Below, piece after piece: positions 15,932 to 25,190 of a stretch of 64,000 nt of DNA (position 1 is the first letter of the stretch; each line of letters begins with the position of its first letter). The translations under genes were made by a program, and so were the position numbers. Source of the DNA: Treponema bryantii (GTDB lineage Bacteria > Spirochaetota > Spirochaetia > Treponematales > Treponemataceae); the NCBI RefSeq assembly GCF_900111035.1, contig NZ_FOFU01000009.1, positions 62,001-126,000 on the forward strand, in the 5' to 3' direction. The notes beneath the pieces are model-generated. The model was not told where the DNA came from and made no database searches. It saw only the letters and a program-made list of their open reading frames with translations.

Positions 15932-17050
15932 ATGGCAGATGTATTTGCACAGCTATCAGATAATTTAAGACAGAGCCTTTCTGCTCTGTCTATTTCCACA
16001 CCTACTCCTGTTCAGGCAGAAGTAATTCCCCGCATTCTCGGCGGGGAAAATGTTCTTTTTGAATCAGAAACAGGAACAGGAAAAACCTTTGCATACCTTC
16101 TTCCACTCATAAATAAACTTGAAACAATAACAGATCATCAGAAGGTTCGCATAATTGTTGTAGCACCGACCTTTGAACTTGCTTCACAGATAAACTGTGC
16201 ATGCAAAACTGTTACCTCACATAAATCTGCACTTATGATTGGTGGAGCTCCATTAAAACGCCAGATAGAAACACTTAAGGAAAAACCTGAAATCATTATT
16301 GGTACAGCAGCACGCCTCGTTGAACTTATTCATCTTAAAAAGCTTAAGATTGACGGTCTTTTTGCTGCTGTTTTTGATGAAACAGACCGCCTCGTAAAAA
16401 AAGAATCAATTGAAGACACTTCAGCTTTCAGAAACCTTCTTCCAGGCGGAACTCAGATTATTGCCTGTACTGCAACCCTCAGTAAGCAGACAAAAATATT
16501 TTTTGCTGATGCAAAGAATGTCGTTATGCCACCGGAAGATGTTCTTAAAAAACGTATAACTCACTGGGCAATCTACGCAGAAACCAGAGATAAAATTGAC
16601 ACACTCAGAAAACTTTTAGCTGCAGAAAATCCTACAAAGGCACTGATTTTTACATCTCGTGCTGATCAGGTAGAAAACATTTACAATAAATTGACTTATA
16701 AAAAAGTAGCCTGTGCTGCCCTTCATGCAAAAACCGATAAGCAGAAACGCAAGGCTGCTATTGACCGTTTCCGCAGCGGAAAAGAAAAGATTCTTATTAC
16801 AAGTGACCTGGCCGCCAGAGGATTGGATATCCCTGATATTTCTCATATAATTCAGATGGACTTCCCTTCAGATGAAGATTTTTTCATTCACCGAAGTGGA
16901 CGTACAGCAAGAGCCGGAAAAACTGGAATCAATATTGTAATTGGAGATGAATGGGAAATGAGACATTTTGCCATTCTCGAAAAGAAACTTGGTATTACAG
17001 TTTATCCTAAAGAGATTAGAAACGGAAAGGTGGTACAACCATGCGAATAG
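15932..17050 (+). CDS. DEAD-box-family RNA helicase with DETD motif II
   Basis: 372 residues, the minimal two-RecA-domain helicase core without extra C-terminal domain. Visible motifs: Q motif TPTPVQAEVIP, motif I SETGTGKT, motif Ib-like IIGTAARL, motif II FDETDRLV in place of DEAD, motif III CTATLS in place of SAT, motif IV ALIFTSR, motif V ITSDLAARGLDIPD and motif VI HRSGRTARAGKTG. All ATPase residues except the canonical third motif II position are kept, so it should be active as an RNA remodelling enzyme, but it is a divergent member. Its last 10 bp overlap the start of the glycosyltransferase gene. Confidence 0.9.
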   Translation: MADVFAQLSDNLRQSLSALSISTPTPVQAEVIPRILGGENVLFESETGTGKTFAYLLPLINKLETITDHQKVRIIVVAPTFELASQINCACKTVTSHKSALMIGGAPLKRQIETLKEKPEIIIGTAARLVELIHLKKLKIDGLFAAVFDETDRLVKKESIEDTSAFRNLLPGGTQIIACTATLSKQTKIFFADAKNVVMPPEDVLKKRITHWAIYAETRDKIDTLRKLLAAENPTKALIFTSRADQVENIYNKLTYKKVACAALHAKTDKQKRKAAIDRFRSGKEKILITSDLAARGLDIPDISHIIQMDFPSDEDFFIHRSGRTARAGKTGINIVIGDEWEMRHFAILEKKLGITVYPKEIRNGKVVQPCE

Positions 17051-18150
17051 CAATTGATACCTTGGGCGGAGATCACGGACGCTCTGGTTTTGGTTCATAT
17101 ATTCTATACTTTATTTCAAATCTCCCAAAGAATCCTGATATTCAGATTGAACTGTTTGGTACAGAAGAAGACCGTTATACATATACATCCGGAACAGATA
17201 TCCCTTATTCAGCGATAAAGCTGCTGGATACACCAAGAGCTCTTCGCCGCTGGTATAAATATCATGCTAACCGTTTTATTAAGAAACAGGGCTATGATGC
17301 AGTAATTTATCCAACTGCATGCAGAATGGTTCCACCAAAATATAAAAATCATATTGGTGTTGCAGTTATCAACAGTATCATGTCTTCTGAAATTGCAGAT
17401 AAAAGCGGTAAAGAAAAACATCAGCTGAAAAAAGGAATTTTAAAGGCACAAAAGATTATTGCCGCATCAAAATATATAAAAGATGACCTTGTAAAGCTTG
17501 GAGTTTCAGAAAACAGAATCAGTGTTATTCATAACGGCATTGATCACAAGATTTTCTTCCCGATGGCAGATATTTTTGAAGATGAAATTGTTGATGTAAA
17601 GCCATTTGCAATTAAACGACCTTACTTTGTTTATGGCTCTACCCTTTCCAGTCCTGAAAAGAAACATATTGAATTGATTAAAGCCTTTGAGCTTTTCAAA
17701 AGAAATACAGGTGCACCACATCGTCTTGTTCTTGCAGGAAATGACGGTCCTTTTGCAGAAGAAATTCATAAAGCCGCATTTAATTCTCAGTTTGCAAGCG
17801 ATATTTTCCTTACAGGCTTTTTCCCTCACGAGAATTTTGCACGTCTTTACGGAGGTGCAGAAGCATGTCTTTTCCCTTCAATCAACGAAGGCGTAGGACT
17901 TCCAATACTCGAAGCAATGGCTTGTGGAATTCCCGTATTATGTTCTGATAAAGGTGCTCTTAAAGAAATCGGTGGAACAGCACCACTTTATTTTAATTCT
18001 GATGATATTGACCAGGTTGCAACAAACATGCAGAAGGTTGTTGAAGAAACAGAGCTTCGTGAAAACATGATTACCGATGGTATTATGTGGGCAAAAGAGT
18101 TCAACTGGGAAGATACTGTTTCTAAGACTATTAAGAGTATTATTGGATAA
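17041..18150 (+). CDS. GT4-family glycosyltransferase
   Basis: 369 residues of the GT-B fold (group 1). The N-terminal domain opens MRIAIDTLGGDHGRSGFGSY, and the C-terminal sugar-nucleotide domain carries VYGSTLSSPEKKHIELI, VLAGNDGP, FFPHENFARLYGGAEACLFP and the EX7E motif in NEGVGLPILEAMACGIPVL. It should transfer a sugar from an NDP-sugar onto a lipid, protein or glycan acceptor; the acceptor is unknown. The ATG lies inside the helicase gene's 3' end, with AAAGGTGG as SD, so it is translationally coupled to the helicase. No other glycan genes are adjacent. Confidence 0.88.
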   Translation: MRIAIDTLGGDHGRSGFGSYILYFISNLPKNPDIQIELFGTEEDRYTYTSGTDIPYSAIKLLDTPRALRRWYKYHANRFIKKQGYDAVIYPTACRMVPPKYKNHIGVAVINSIMSSEIADKSGKEKHQLKKGILKAQKIIAASKYIKDDLVKLGVSENRISVIHNGIDHKIFFPMADIFEDEIVDVKPFAIKRPYFVYGSTLSSPEKKHIELIKAFELFKRNTGAPHRLVLAGNDGPFAEEIHKAAFNSQFASDIFLTGFFPHENFARLYGGAEACLFPSINEGVGLPILEAMACGIPVLCSDKGALKEIGGTAPLYFNSDDIDQVATNMQKVVEETELRENMITDGIMWAKEFNWEDTVSKTIKSIIG

Positions 18151-18190
18151 CAGATATCATTAAAAGATGTCAGTCTTCAGGGCTTCTGAA

Positions 18191-18409
18191 TTATAAAAAA
18201 ATAATCGTAAACATTGGCTCCCTGTCGCGTATTTGCATATCAAAAACGCGCAATAATGCGCTTGACGTTGTGTGTGGTAAAGTAACTATATTACCTGCCG
18301 CTCTCGCGGCAGCCACACACAAAGTCATTTTGACACGCAACTCCGCTCCCTCGCGCCAAATTTTACATACATCTTTTTGACACAGCAGTTCAAGACTTCG
18401 TTTCTTCAT
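18191..18409 (-). CDS. Possible 72-aa ORF overlapping a structured repeat
   Basis: On minus, AAGGAAG lies 5 nt before the ATG at 18407-18409 (MKKRSLELLCQKDVCKIW...), so a start is plausible. The frame ends at 18191. The translation has no recognisable domain; it contains several Cys and Arg-rich segments, and the middle is encoded by the palindromic element at 18268-18322. It may be a repeat-derived ORF found in several genome copies rather than a functional protein. It lies divergent from smc. The 336-bp gap 18151-18486 holds nothing else apart from the smc promoter candidate. Confidence 0.3.
   Translation of the reverse strand: MKKRSLELLCQKDVCKIWREGAELRVKMTLCVAAARAAGNIVTLPHTTSSALLRVFDMQIRDREPMFTIIFL
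18268..18322. repeat. GC-rich cruciform-like palindromic element
   Basis: Outer 10-bp perfect stem TTGTGTGTGG (18268-18277) / CCACACACAA (18313-18322). Inside are a perfect CTGCCGC-tctc-GCGGCAG hairpin (18295-18312) and a weaker TAA...TTA segment. The layout resembles a three-way junction. GC content is well above its surroundings. Confidence 0.65.
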
Positions 18410-18432
18410 AAATACTTCCTTCAATAAACTAC

Positions 18433-18461
18433 TTTCAAATATCTATAAAATTCACTATAAT
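18433..18461 (+). promoter_or_regulatory. Candidate smc promoter
   Basis: TTTCAA (18433-18438), 17-bp spacer, TATAAT (18456-18461), 25 bp before the smc start. The -10 is perfect and the -35 is weak; the same TTTCAA-17-TATAAT pair occurs at 51213-51241. Confidence 0.5.
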
Positions 18462-18486
18462 ATTAAGACTATACTTAGGAGTGATT

Positions 18487-21372
18487 GTGTTTTTAAAAAG
18501 TCTTGATATACACGGATTCAAATCATTTGCAGATAAAACTCATATCGACTTTGCAGAGGGTATTACTGCCTTACTCGGTCCAAACGGCTGTGGTAAAAGT
18601 AACGTAGTCGATTCAATTAAATGGGTACTTGCAGAACGCAATTCTAAAAATCTCCGTGCAGAAAAAATGGAAGACGTTATTTTTAACGGTACAGAGCGTC
18701 GTCCTGCACTCAATACAGCAGAAGTAACCCTTACAATTGCAAACGACAAGGGATTACTCCCTCTTGATGAAGAAGAAATTGCTATTACCCGTCGTCTCTA
18801 TCGTTCTGGAGATCAGGAATATTTTATCAATAAACGCCCTGCCGGCCCTACAGAAATCCGCCGTCTTTTTATGGATACTGGTGTCGGAAAAGCAGCCTAC
18901 TCTGTTATGGAGCAGGGAAAAATCGACCAGATTCTTTCGAGCAAACCGGAAGACCGCCGCTATCTTTTTGAAGAAGCCGCAGGTATCAGCCGCTCAAAGG
19001 CAGAGGTTGCAGAAGCAGAACGCGAACTTGAACGTACCCGTCAGAACATGACTCAGATTGAAATTGCCATGGGAGAAATTAAACGTCAGTACGACACTCT
19101 CAAGGTTCAGTCTGAAAAAACAATTAAATACCGCAAATTTAAAGAAGACATCTATCTTTATGAACTTGACCTTACCCTTCTCCGTCTTAAAAACTTTGTA
19201 ACAGACAAAGCCCGTCATGAAGAAGAACTCAAAAAAGTTCAGGAAAAACGAGATAAGGTTCGTCAGGAAATTGAAGAAATCAACAATACAATTTCTGAAA
19301 ACATGGACAAAGTTAAGGCCATGCAGGAAGACCTTTATAATAAACAGGCAAAACTTCTTGCAATCGGTCAGGAGAAAAACGGTAAACTCGAACTGATTAA
19401 ACAGCAGAATCAGCAGGCTCTTCTTATGAAAGAAAAGCTTAACAGTCTTGAAGGACGCTGTTCTGCCATTCAGGAACGCATTGATACTGTTCAGGAAGAA
19501 ATTGATGAAAACAATGCAATTCTTCATGAAAAGAATAAGCAGCTCAATGACATTAAGACTAATATAGAATCTTTCCAGAAAAACATTGAAACAAGCAGCC
19601 GCCAGATTACAGACAATGACCGCAAGGCTGATTCTCTCCGCACTCAGATTGGTCAGCTTGAAGAAGAACGCGCCGGCCTGCAGAAAGAACTTGCAGCTAT
19701 TACAGAAGACATTGTTTCAATGCTTGATGCAAAACTCAAGGATGCAGGTTTTAGTGAAGGTGCACTGCGTATTGCAAAAGAAGAACTCGAACAGAATTTT
19801 GCAAAACTTAAAATCTTCCTTGATGGCCGCAAAAACATTTTCTCTGATTATGCAGCAAGAAAACTCAGTGCAGAAGAAGCTGGTAAAACTGCAAGTGAAG
19901 CTGTTGAAGCATTTGAAGAAGCCGGCCGTCAGATGGCAGAAGTTGAAGCTTCCCTCAAAAAATATCAGGATGCTTCTCCAGCCTTTATTACAGAATTCCT
20001 TTCTCCAGAAGGTATCATGACTAAAAAGCGCGGAATTGATGATAAAATCAATCAGAACCGCGATAAGGTTGATGATATAAATAATCAGATTAAAGAGCTT
20101 CACTCAAAGAACAGCGAACTCACAACCAAAATCAATGAATACCGTGATACACTTCAGAAGCTCAAGCTTAATGAGATTCAGATGCAGGAACAGATTACTG
20201 CAAGCCAGAATCAGATAAACACACTTAACCGTCAGCTTACTGGAGAACAGACAACACTCCGTGAAACTCAGGACGAGCTTTATGTAGAAACAAAGCGTGC
20301 TGAAGAACTCAACGAGCAGATCAACCAGTATCAGGATGAACTTGCAGAAATTGAATACCGCGGTAAACAGCTTGCCGACGAAATGAACAAGCTCGACGAA
20401 GAAATCGCAAAAGCAAACAAGAGCGTTTCAGGAAAGAGTGATACTCTGGATAAGAAACGCGAAGAACAGAATAAATATCAGGAGCAGTTTGAAAGACTGT
20501 CGCTTTCTTTGAACTCTGCAGATAACGACATCAGAAACGTTAAGCAGAACTTTCAGGATCAGTATTCACGCGATCTTATAGAATTTGAAGAGCGTATGTA
20601 CAAGATTACAACTCCTGCTACAGAACTCCGCGAAAAGCTTTCAGAAGCAAAAAAAGATTTTGCTGCACTTGGAAGCGTAAACCTTATGGCTCCGGAAGAG
20701 TTCAATGAAGTAAAGGAACGCTACGAACGCCAGCGCACAAACTACGAGGATACTCAGAAGTCTCTTGAAAACCTCGTTCGCGTAAGTGAAGAAATCAAAT
20801 CTAAATCTGCAGAAATGTTCCTTGAAACATACAATCAGATTAAGAAGAACTTCCATAATATGTTCCGCCGCCTTTTCAACGGAGGACGTGCTGAACTTAA
20901 ACTTGCAGATCCTGCAAACATCCTGTCTTCAGGTATTGATATTTACGCACAGCCGCCAGGAAAGAAGCTTGAAAACATTGCCCTGCTTTCCGGTGGTGAA
21001 AAGACAATGACTGCGGTTGCCCTCCTCTTTGCAACATATCAGGTCCGCCCTAGTCCATTCTGTCTTCTCGACGAGATTGATGCCGCCCTAGATGACAAGA
21101 ACGTTTCTTCTTTTGTAACTGCGCTTGAAAGCTTTGCAAGTGTCAGCCAGTACATCGTAATCACTCATAACAAGAAAACTGTAATGGGTGCTTCTACAAT
21201 GCTTGGTATTACAATGGAAGAGTCTGGTGTAAGTAAGATTATTGCTCTCCGTCTTGATGAAGATATTAAACGTGGAACAATTGTTGACCATAACCAGGAT
21301 GACTTTAAGGATGAAGAGGTTCCGGATGAAGAAGGCGTTGTACTTCCTCCAAGACCTCCAAAGCGTGTATAG
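18487..21372 (+). CDS. smc: Chromosome segregation ATPase SMC, short form without visible hinge
   Basis: 961 residues, compared with about 1150-1190 in most bacteria. The ABC half-domains are intact: Walker A GPNGCGKSNVVDSIKWVL near residue 30, signature ALLSGGEKTMTAVALLF near 833 and Walker B FCLLDEIDAALDD. Between them are long coiled coils, but the mid-protein region (about 400-520) shows charged helices and no globular hinge with its conserved glycines. GTG at 18487 is preferred because AGGAG (18477-18481) ends 5 nt before it; the in-frame GTG at 18481 overlaps that SD. It condenses and segregates DNA, normally with ScpA and ScpB, which are not in this window. The 3' end is 7 bp from the next gene. 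Confidence 0.93.
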   Translation: MFLKSLDIHGFKSFADKTHIDFAEGITALLGPNGCGKSNVVDSIKWVLAERNSKNLRAEKMEDVIFNGTERRPALNTAEVTLTIANDKGLLPLDEEEIAITRRLYRSGDQEYFINKRPAGPTEIRRLFMDTGVGKAAYSVMEQGKIDQILSSKPEDRRYLFEEAAGISRSKAEVAEAERELERTRQNMTQIEIAMGEIKRQYDTLKVQSEKTIKYRKFKEDIYLYELDLTLLRLKNFVTDKARHEEELKKVQEKRDKVRQEIEEINNTISENMDKVKAMQEDLYNKQAKLLAIGQEKNGKLELIKQQNQQALLMKEKLNSLEGRCSAIQERIDTVQEEIDENNAILHEKNKQLNDIKTNIESFQKNIETSSRQITDNDRKADSLRTQIGQLEEERAGLQKELAAITEDIVSMLDAKLKDAGFSEGALRIAKEELEQNFAKLKIFLDGRKNIFSDYAARKLSAEEAGKTASEAVEAFEEAGRQMAEVEASLKKYQDASPAFITEFLSPEGIMTKKRGIDDKINQNRDKVDDINNQIKELHSKNSELTTKINEYRDTLQKLKLNEIQMQEQITASQNQINTLNRQLTGEQTTLRETQDELYVETKRAEELNEQINQYQDELAEIEYRGKQLADEMNKLDEEIAKANKSVSGKSDTLDKKREEQNKYQEQFERLSLSLNSADNDIRNVKQNFQDQYSRDLIEFEERMYKITTPATELREKLSEAKKDFAALGSVNLMAPEEFNEVKERYERQRTNYEDTQKSLENLVRVSEEIKSKSAEMFLETYNQIKKNFHNMFRRLFNGGRAELKLADPANILSSGIDIYAQPPGKKLENIALLSGGEKTMTAVALLFATYQVRPSPFCLLDEIDAALDDKNVSSFVTALESFASVSQYIVITHNKKTVMGASTMLGITMEESGVSKIIALRLDEDIKRGTIVDHNQDDFKDEEVPDEEGVVLPPRPPKRV

Positions 21373-21379
21373 GTAAGCT

Positions 21380-21775
21380 ATGGATTTTCAGGGACTTCTT
21401 GATAACATAAAAGAAAAGGCTTCCTCAATTTTTGAAAAGATTCGTGAGTTTTATGAAGAAAACAAAATGCTTTCATATATTATAGCGGGTCTTACAGCAC
21501 TTTTGCTTATATGTATTATCCTTATAATAGTTCTTGCAGGAAAGAAAAAAGAACCGGAGGTTGTTCCAGGCTCTGTTCTCGAACTTACAGAGCCGCTTGC
21601 AATTCCTGATGGACCGGAGCTTCCAAAAGATTATACTGCTTCCCGAACAACAAAAGATAAATGGTCGGAGGAAGAAACTGAACAATGGTTTACTATTCCG
21701 ACACAAAAAGAAATTGATTCGCTTTCAAAAGCTAATGATAATTTAATAAATGAAATAACAGGAGCTGCACCATGA
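21380..21775 (+). CDS. Small single-pass membrane protein, unknown function
   Basis: 131 residues. Residues 1-30 are amphipathic and charged, residues about 31-52 (LSYIIAGLTALLLICIILII) form one transmembrane helix, and a soluble C-terminal tail of about 75 residues contains SRTTKDKWSEEETEQWFTIP. There is no signal cleavage site, so the N-terminus is likely cytoplasmic and the tail periplasmic. It lies 7 bp after smc and overlaps the next lipoprotein gene by 4 bp (ATGA), so the three are on one transcript. No family is recognised. Confidence 0.7.
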   Translation: MDFQGLLDNIKEKASSIFEKIREFYEENKMLSYIIAGLTALLLICIILIIVLAGKKKEPEVVPGSVLELTEPLAIPDGPELPKDYTASRTTKDKWSEEETEQWFTIPTQKEIDSLSKANDNLINEITGAAP

Positions 21776-23148
21776 AAAAAATACTCATAGCATCCGCATG
21801 TGCTTTTACGCTATGTTTTACTTCCTGTGCATCTAAAACCGCTCCAGAAACTGAATCTCAAACAGAAGCACCTGATACAGTAAAAGCTGATGCAGAAGAA
21901 ACTGAAGCTACCTCAGATGATTCAGAAAATACTGCCTCAGATGAAGTTTTAAGCTCAGAAAGTTTTCCAGAACTTGAGGTTATAGAAGAACCTGAAATTA
22001 TTACTCTTGAACCGGTAGAAGACACAGAGCTTTCTGCAGAGGATACAGAACCTGCTTCAGAAGAAGTTGAAACAGAAGAACCACCTGTAATCTCAGAGAT
22101 AGAAGAAAGTCCTTCTAATGAAGAGAATAAAGCAGATGAAGCTGAAGATGCGGCAGATACAACAGAAAGTGAAAATAACTCAGAAGGTCAGGTATCAGAA
22201 GACACAAGTACTGAAACTCCTGATGTAGTTATTGACTCTTCTTCAGATGATGATGGAATTACAGTCATCGGTGGTGGAATTGATATTACAGATGAAGACT
22301 CTGATTCTGATGAAGATTACAGCGATACTCAAAAAACAATAGTTCCATCACGCTCTATAACTCTCAAGAAGTTTGAATATCTTGATGTTACCTACCCTGG
22401 TACCGGCTGGATTTACATGGGTCTTACAGATAACTCAAAAGATATTGCATACTTTGGACGCAAGCTTGGAACAAAGGATACAAAGTTTACTCTTCAGGCA
22501 CGCACTGCAGGAACTAAGATTGTTCATTTCTATAGAAACGATCCTCTTACAGGAAAATATCTTGATGATTATCTTGAAATTGTAATTCTTGCAGAAAACG
22601 GTTCAAATAAAACTCATATCGAAGCACCAGAATATAAACTTCCTGTTCAGAAAAAAGAAATTCCAGTAAAACCGGCTGATGAGGACGAAGCTTCAGAAAA
22701 AGAAGAAACTGCATCTGAAACTCCAGCACCAGTTCCAACTCCTGTAGCTGCTTCTAAACCAAAAGAGACTAAAACAGTAGAACAGAAAACTGTTGTTAAA
22801 GAAGAACAACCTGCACCTCAGGAAAATCAGACTAGTGAGCCAATTCCAGCAGCTCAGGTTTCAGATTCAACAACGCTTTTAAAAGAAGCTCAACTTCTGT
22901 ATAATGAAAAAGAGTATGCAGCCGCACTCAATAAACTTAATCAGTTCTTTGAGTATTCAACAGATAACCGTGATGAAGCTCTTTATCTTAAAGGACAGAT
23001 TCTCGAAGCTAAATCAAATATACGTGATATAAAAGGCTCAATTGAAGCATATACATCGCTTACAAAGAACTATCCTGCAAGTAAATACTGGGACAGTGCA
23101 AATAAGCGTATTATATATTTAAAAAGATTCTATATGGAGGTTAGATAG
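21772..23148 (+). CDS. Acidic lipoprotein with C-terminal TPR-like repeats
   Basis: 458 residues. MKKILIASACAFTLCFTSC is a lipoprotein signal with Cys19. Residues about 20-190 are extremely rich in Glu, Asp, Ser and Thr and probably disordered. A compact beta-rich domain (about 190-280; TYPGTGWIYMGLTDNSKDIA) follows, then a Pro/Glu/Lys linker. The C-terminal 90 residues (LLKEAQLLYNEKEYAAALNK and SYLAGQIL-like helices around ALYLKGQILEAKSN) are tetratricopeptide-like, as in BamD or YbgF proteins. A periplasmic scaffold or cell-envelope assembly role is inferred. It overlaps the 131-aa gene and lies 5 bp before the SIMPL gene. Confidence 0.75.
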   Translation: MKKILIASACAFTLCFTSCASKTAPETESQTEAPDTVKADAEETEATSDDSENTASDEVLSSESFPELEVIEEPEIITLEPVEDTELSAEDTEPASEEVETEEPPVISEIEESPSNEENKADEAEDAADTTESENNSEGQVSEDTSTETPDVVIDSSSDDDGITVIGGGIDITDEDSDSDEDYSDTQKTIVPSRSITLKKFEYLDVTYPGTGWIYMGLTDNSKDIAYFGRKLGTKDTKFTLQARTAGTKIVHFYRNDPLTGKYLDDYLEIVILAENGSNKTHIEAPEYKLPVQKKEIPVKPADEDEASEKEETASETPAPVPTPVAASKPKETKTVEQKTVVKEEQPAPQENQTSEPIPAAQVSDSTTLLKEAQLLYNEKEYAAALNKLNQFFEYSTDNRDEALYLKGQILEAKSNIRDIKGSIEAYTSLTKNYPASKYWDSANKRIIYLKRFYMEVR

Positions 23149-23153
23149 ATTCT

Positions 23154-23873
23154 ATGAAAAAAATGATTAAATCTATTCTTATTATTGGATTGGGCGCTGC
23201 CTTATTTTCATCCTGTATGCTTGGCCGTCCTGCAAAGGAAGATGCTCCTGTCCGCTCAATAACAGTCTCGGGTTCAGGCAGCGTTTCCGTAAAGCCTGAT
23301 ATGGTATCTATGAAGTTTATTGTAAGAACTACAGGCTGGAACTGTCCACAGGTAGCAGAAAGAAATGCAATAAATACAGCGAATACTATTGCTGCAATCA
23401 AAGAAGCTGGTATTCCTGAATCAGATATTTCTACATTCGATTATTCAATTACTCAGGATAATTCTCATAACTATGCCGGTGAATACACAGTAAGAAACAC
23501 TATCGCTGTAGTTATCAGAAATATTGACCTTACAGGAAAGGTAATTGATGCAGCCGTAAAGAACAATACAGGTGCAAACGGAATTACTTCTTTTGAGTAT
23601 CTTGTATCTGACAAGGCAACTGCACTTCGCGAAGCTCGTACTCTTGCAATTAAGAATGCACAGGATGCAGCTTCCCTTCTCGCAGGTGCAAGCGGTTGTA
23701 AGGTAAACGGAGTTCTTGAAATCCGTGAAGATTACACAAGCGCTGGCAGAGGAAACGAAATGATGTTTAAGGCAGTTTCTATGGACAGTGCTTCTGGAGT
23801 TCCTACACCAATCGTTGAAGGAAACATCACAATTACATCTAATGTAACTGTAAAATACGAACTTGCTAACTAA
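23154..23873 (+). CDS. SIMPL-domain (DUF541) lipoprotein
   Basis: 239 residues. An N-terminal lipoprotein signal ends in LFSSC (Cys about 21). The rest is a SIMPL/DUF541 domain: ITVSGSGSVSVKPDMVSMKF, the segment NTANTIAAIKEAGIPESDIS, TVRNTIAVVIRNIDLTGKVI, the helix ALREARTLAIKNAQDAASLL and the final beta-strand GNITITSNVTVKYEL. Such proteins sit in the periplasm or on the outer membrane and are linked to oxidative or envelope stress in other bacteria, but the molecular role is unclear. Neighbour of serS by 19 bp. Confidence 0.88.
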   Translation: MKKMIKSILIIGLGAALFSSCMLGRPAKEDAPVRSITVSGSGSVSVKPDMVSMKFIVRTTGWNCPQVAERNAINTANTIAAIKEAGIPESDISTFDYSITQDNSHNYAGEYTVRNTIAVVIRNIDLTGKVIDAAVKNNTGANGITSFEYLVSDKATALREARTLAIKNAQDAASLLAGASGCKVNGVLEIREDYTSAGRGNEMMFKAVSMDSASGVPTPIVEGNITITSNVTVKYELAN

Positions 23874-23892
23874 ATAAAAGAGGACTAAATAT

Positions 23893-25170
23893 ATGTTGGA
23901 CTACAAATTTATTAAAGATAATCTTGATGCGGTAAAACAGAATATCGTAAACCGCAATATGACAGCTGATGCAGACAATGTTGTAGAGCTTTTTGATAAG
24001 CGCACTGCCCTTGTTACAAAACTTCAGGGCCTTCAGCAGAAGCGTAATGAAAACGCACAGGCTATGAAGCAGAAGCTAGATCCTGAAAAACGCAACGAGC
24101 TCATTGCTGCCGGAAAAGCAATTAAAGACGAAATCACTTCTGTAGAAGCTGAAACAAAAGAAACAGAAGCTGCTCTCGAAGAAGCTGCACGCCAGATTCC
24201 AAACATGGTTCATCCAGATGCACCGGTTGGAAAGCTCGATACAGAAAACCTCGAAGTTAAGAAAGTTGGAACTCCACGCAAGTTCGACTTTGAACCAAAG
24301 GATCATGTTCAGCTTGGCGAATCACTCGACATCATCGATTTTGACCGCGGTACAAAAGTATCTGGTCCAAAGTTCTACTATCTTAAGAATGAAGCTGTAT
24401 TCCTTGAGCAGGCTTTGATTATGTACGCCCTCAACACTCTCCGCAAGCACAACTTCCAGATGTTCATTACACCTGATGTTGCTAAAGAAGAAGTTCTTAA
24501 GGGAATCGGTTTCAACCCACGTGGTAACGAATCTAACGTTTACTCAATCGAAGAAGAAGGAACTTGTCTCGTAGCTACTGCAGAAATTACTCTCGGTGGT
24601 TACCATCAGGATGAAATCCTCGACAAGGCAAGCCTTCCACGTTTCTACGGCGGACTCTCACACTGTTTCCGCCGCGAAGCAGGTGCTGCCGGTCAGTTCT
24701 CTAAGGGACTCTACCGCGTTCATCAGTTCGACAAAGTAGAAATGTTTGCTTATGCTACTCCAGAACAGTCTGATGAAATTCACGAAAAGCTTCGCCAGAT
24801 TGAAGAGGAGATTTTCGAAGGCCTCGGACTTCCATTCCATGTTGTAGATACTTGTACCGGAGACCTCGGTGCTCCAGCTTACCGCAAGTGGGACCTTGAA
24901 GCATGGATGCCTGGCCGCAACGGTGGTGAATACGGTGAAGTAACTTCTACTTCTAACTGTACAGACTACCAGGCTCGCCGCCTCAACATTAAGTTCAAGG
25001 ACGACGACGGAAAGAACAAGTACGTTCACACATTGAACGGAACTGCAATTGCCGTAGGCCGTGCAATGCTCGCAATTCTTGAAAACTATCAGAATGCAGA
25101 CGGTTCAGTTACAATTCCACCAGTACTCGTTCCTTACTGTGGATTTGATAAGATTTTACCAAAGAAATAA
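23893..25170 (+). CDS. serS: Seryl-tRNA synthetase
   Basis: 425 residues, full length class II synthetase that charges tRNA-Ser with serine. The N-terminal antiparallel coiled-coil arm (about 1-110, LVTKLQGLQQKRNENAQAMK) contacts the long variable arm of tRNA-Ser. The catalytic core has motif 2 FRREAGAAGQFSKGLYRVHQ and motif 3 LNGTAIAVGRAMLAILENYQ. AGAGGA lies 8 nt before the ATG. No T-box leader is seen upstream. It closes the smc-to-serS gene run and is followed by the AI-2E-type permease after 20 bp. Confidence 0.98.
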   Translation: MLDYKFIKDNLDAVKQNIVNRNMTADADNVVELFDKRTALVTKLQGLQQKRNENAQAMKQKLDPEKRNELIAAGKAIKDEITSVEAETKETEAALEEAARQIPNMVHPDAPVGKLDTENLEVKKVGTPRKFDFEPKDHVQLGESLDIIDFDRGTKVSGPKFYYLKNEAVFLEQALIMYALNTLRKHNFQMFITPDVAKEEVLKGIGFNPRGNESNVYSIEEEGTCLVATAEITLGGYHQDEILDKASLPRFYGGLSHCFRREAGAAGQFSKGLYRVHQFDKVEMFAYATPEQSDEIHEKLRQIEEEIFEGLGLPFHVVDTCTGDLGAPAYRKWDLEAWMPGRNGGEYGEVTSTSNCTDYQARRLNIKFKDDDGKNKYVHTLNGTAIAVGRAMLAILENYQNADGSVTIPPVLVPYCGFDKILPKK

Positions 25171-25190
25171 AAAAATATACGGAGGATACA

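Noticed and set aside
18481-18486. GTG at 18481 as smc start
   Set aside because: It overlaps the AGGAG ribosome-binding site; the GTG at 18487 has correct spacing.
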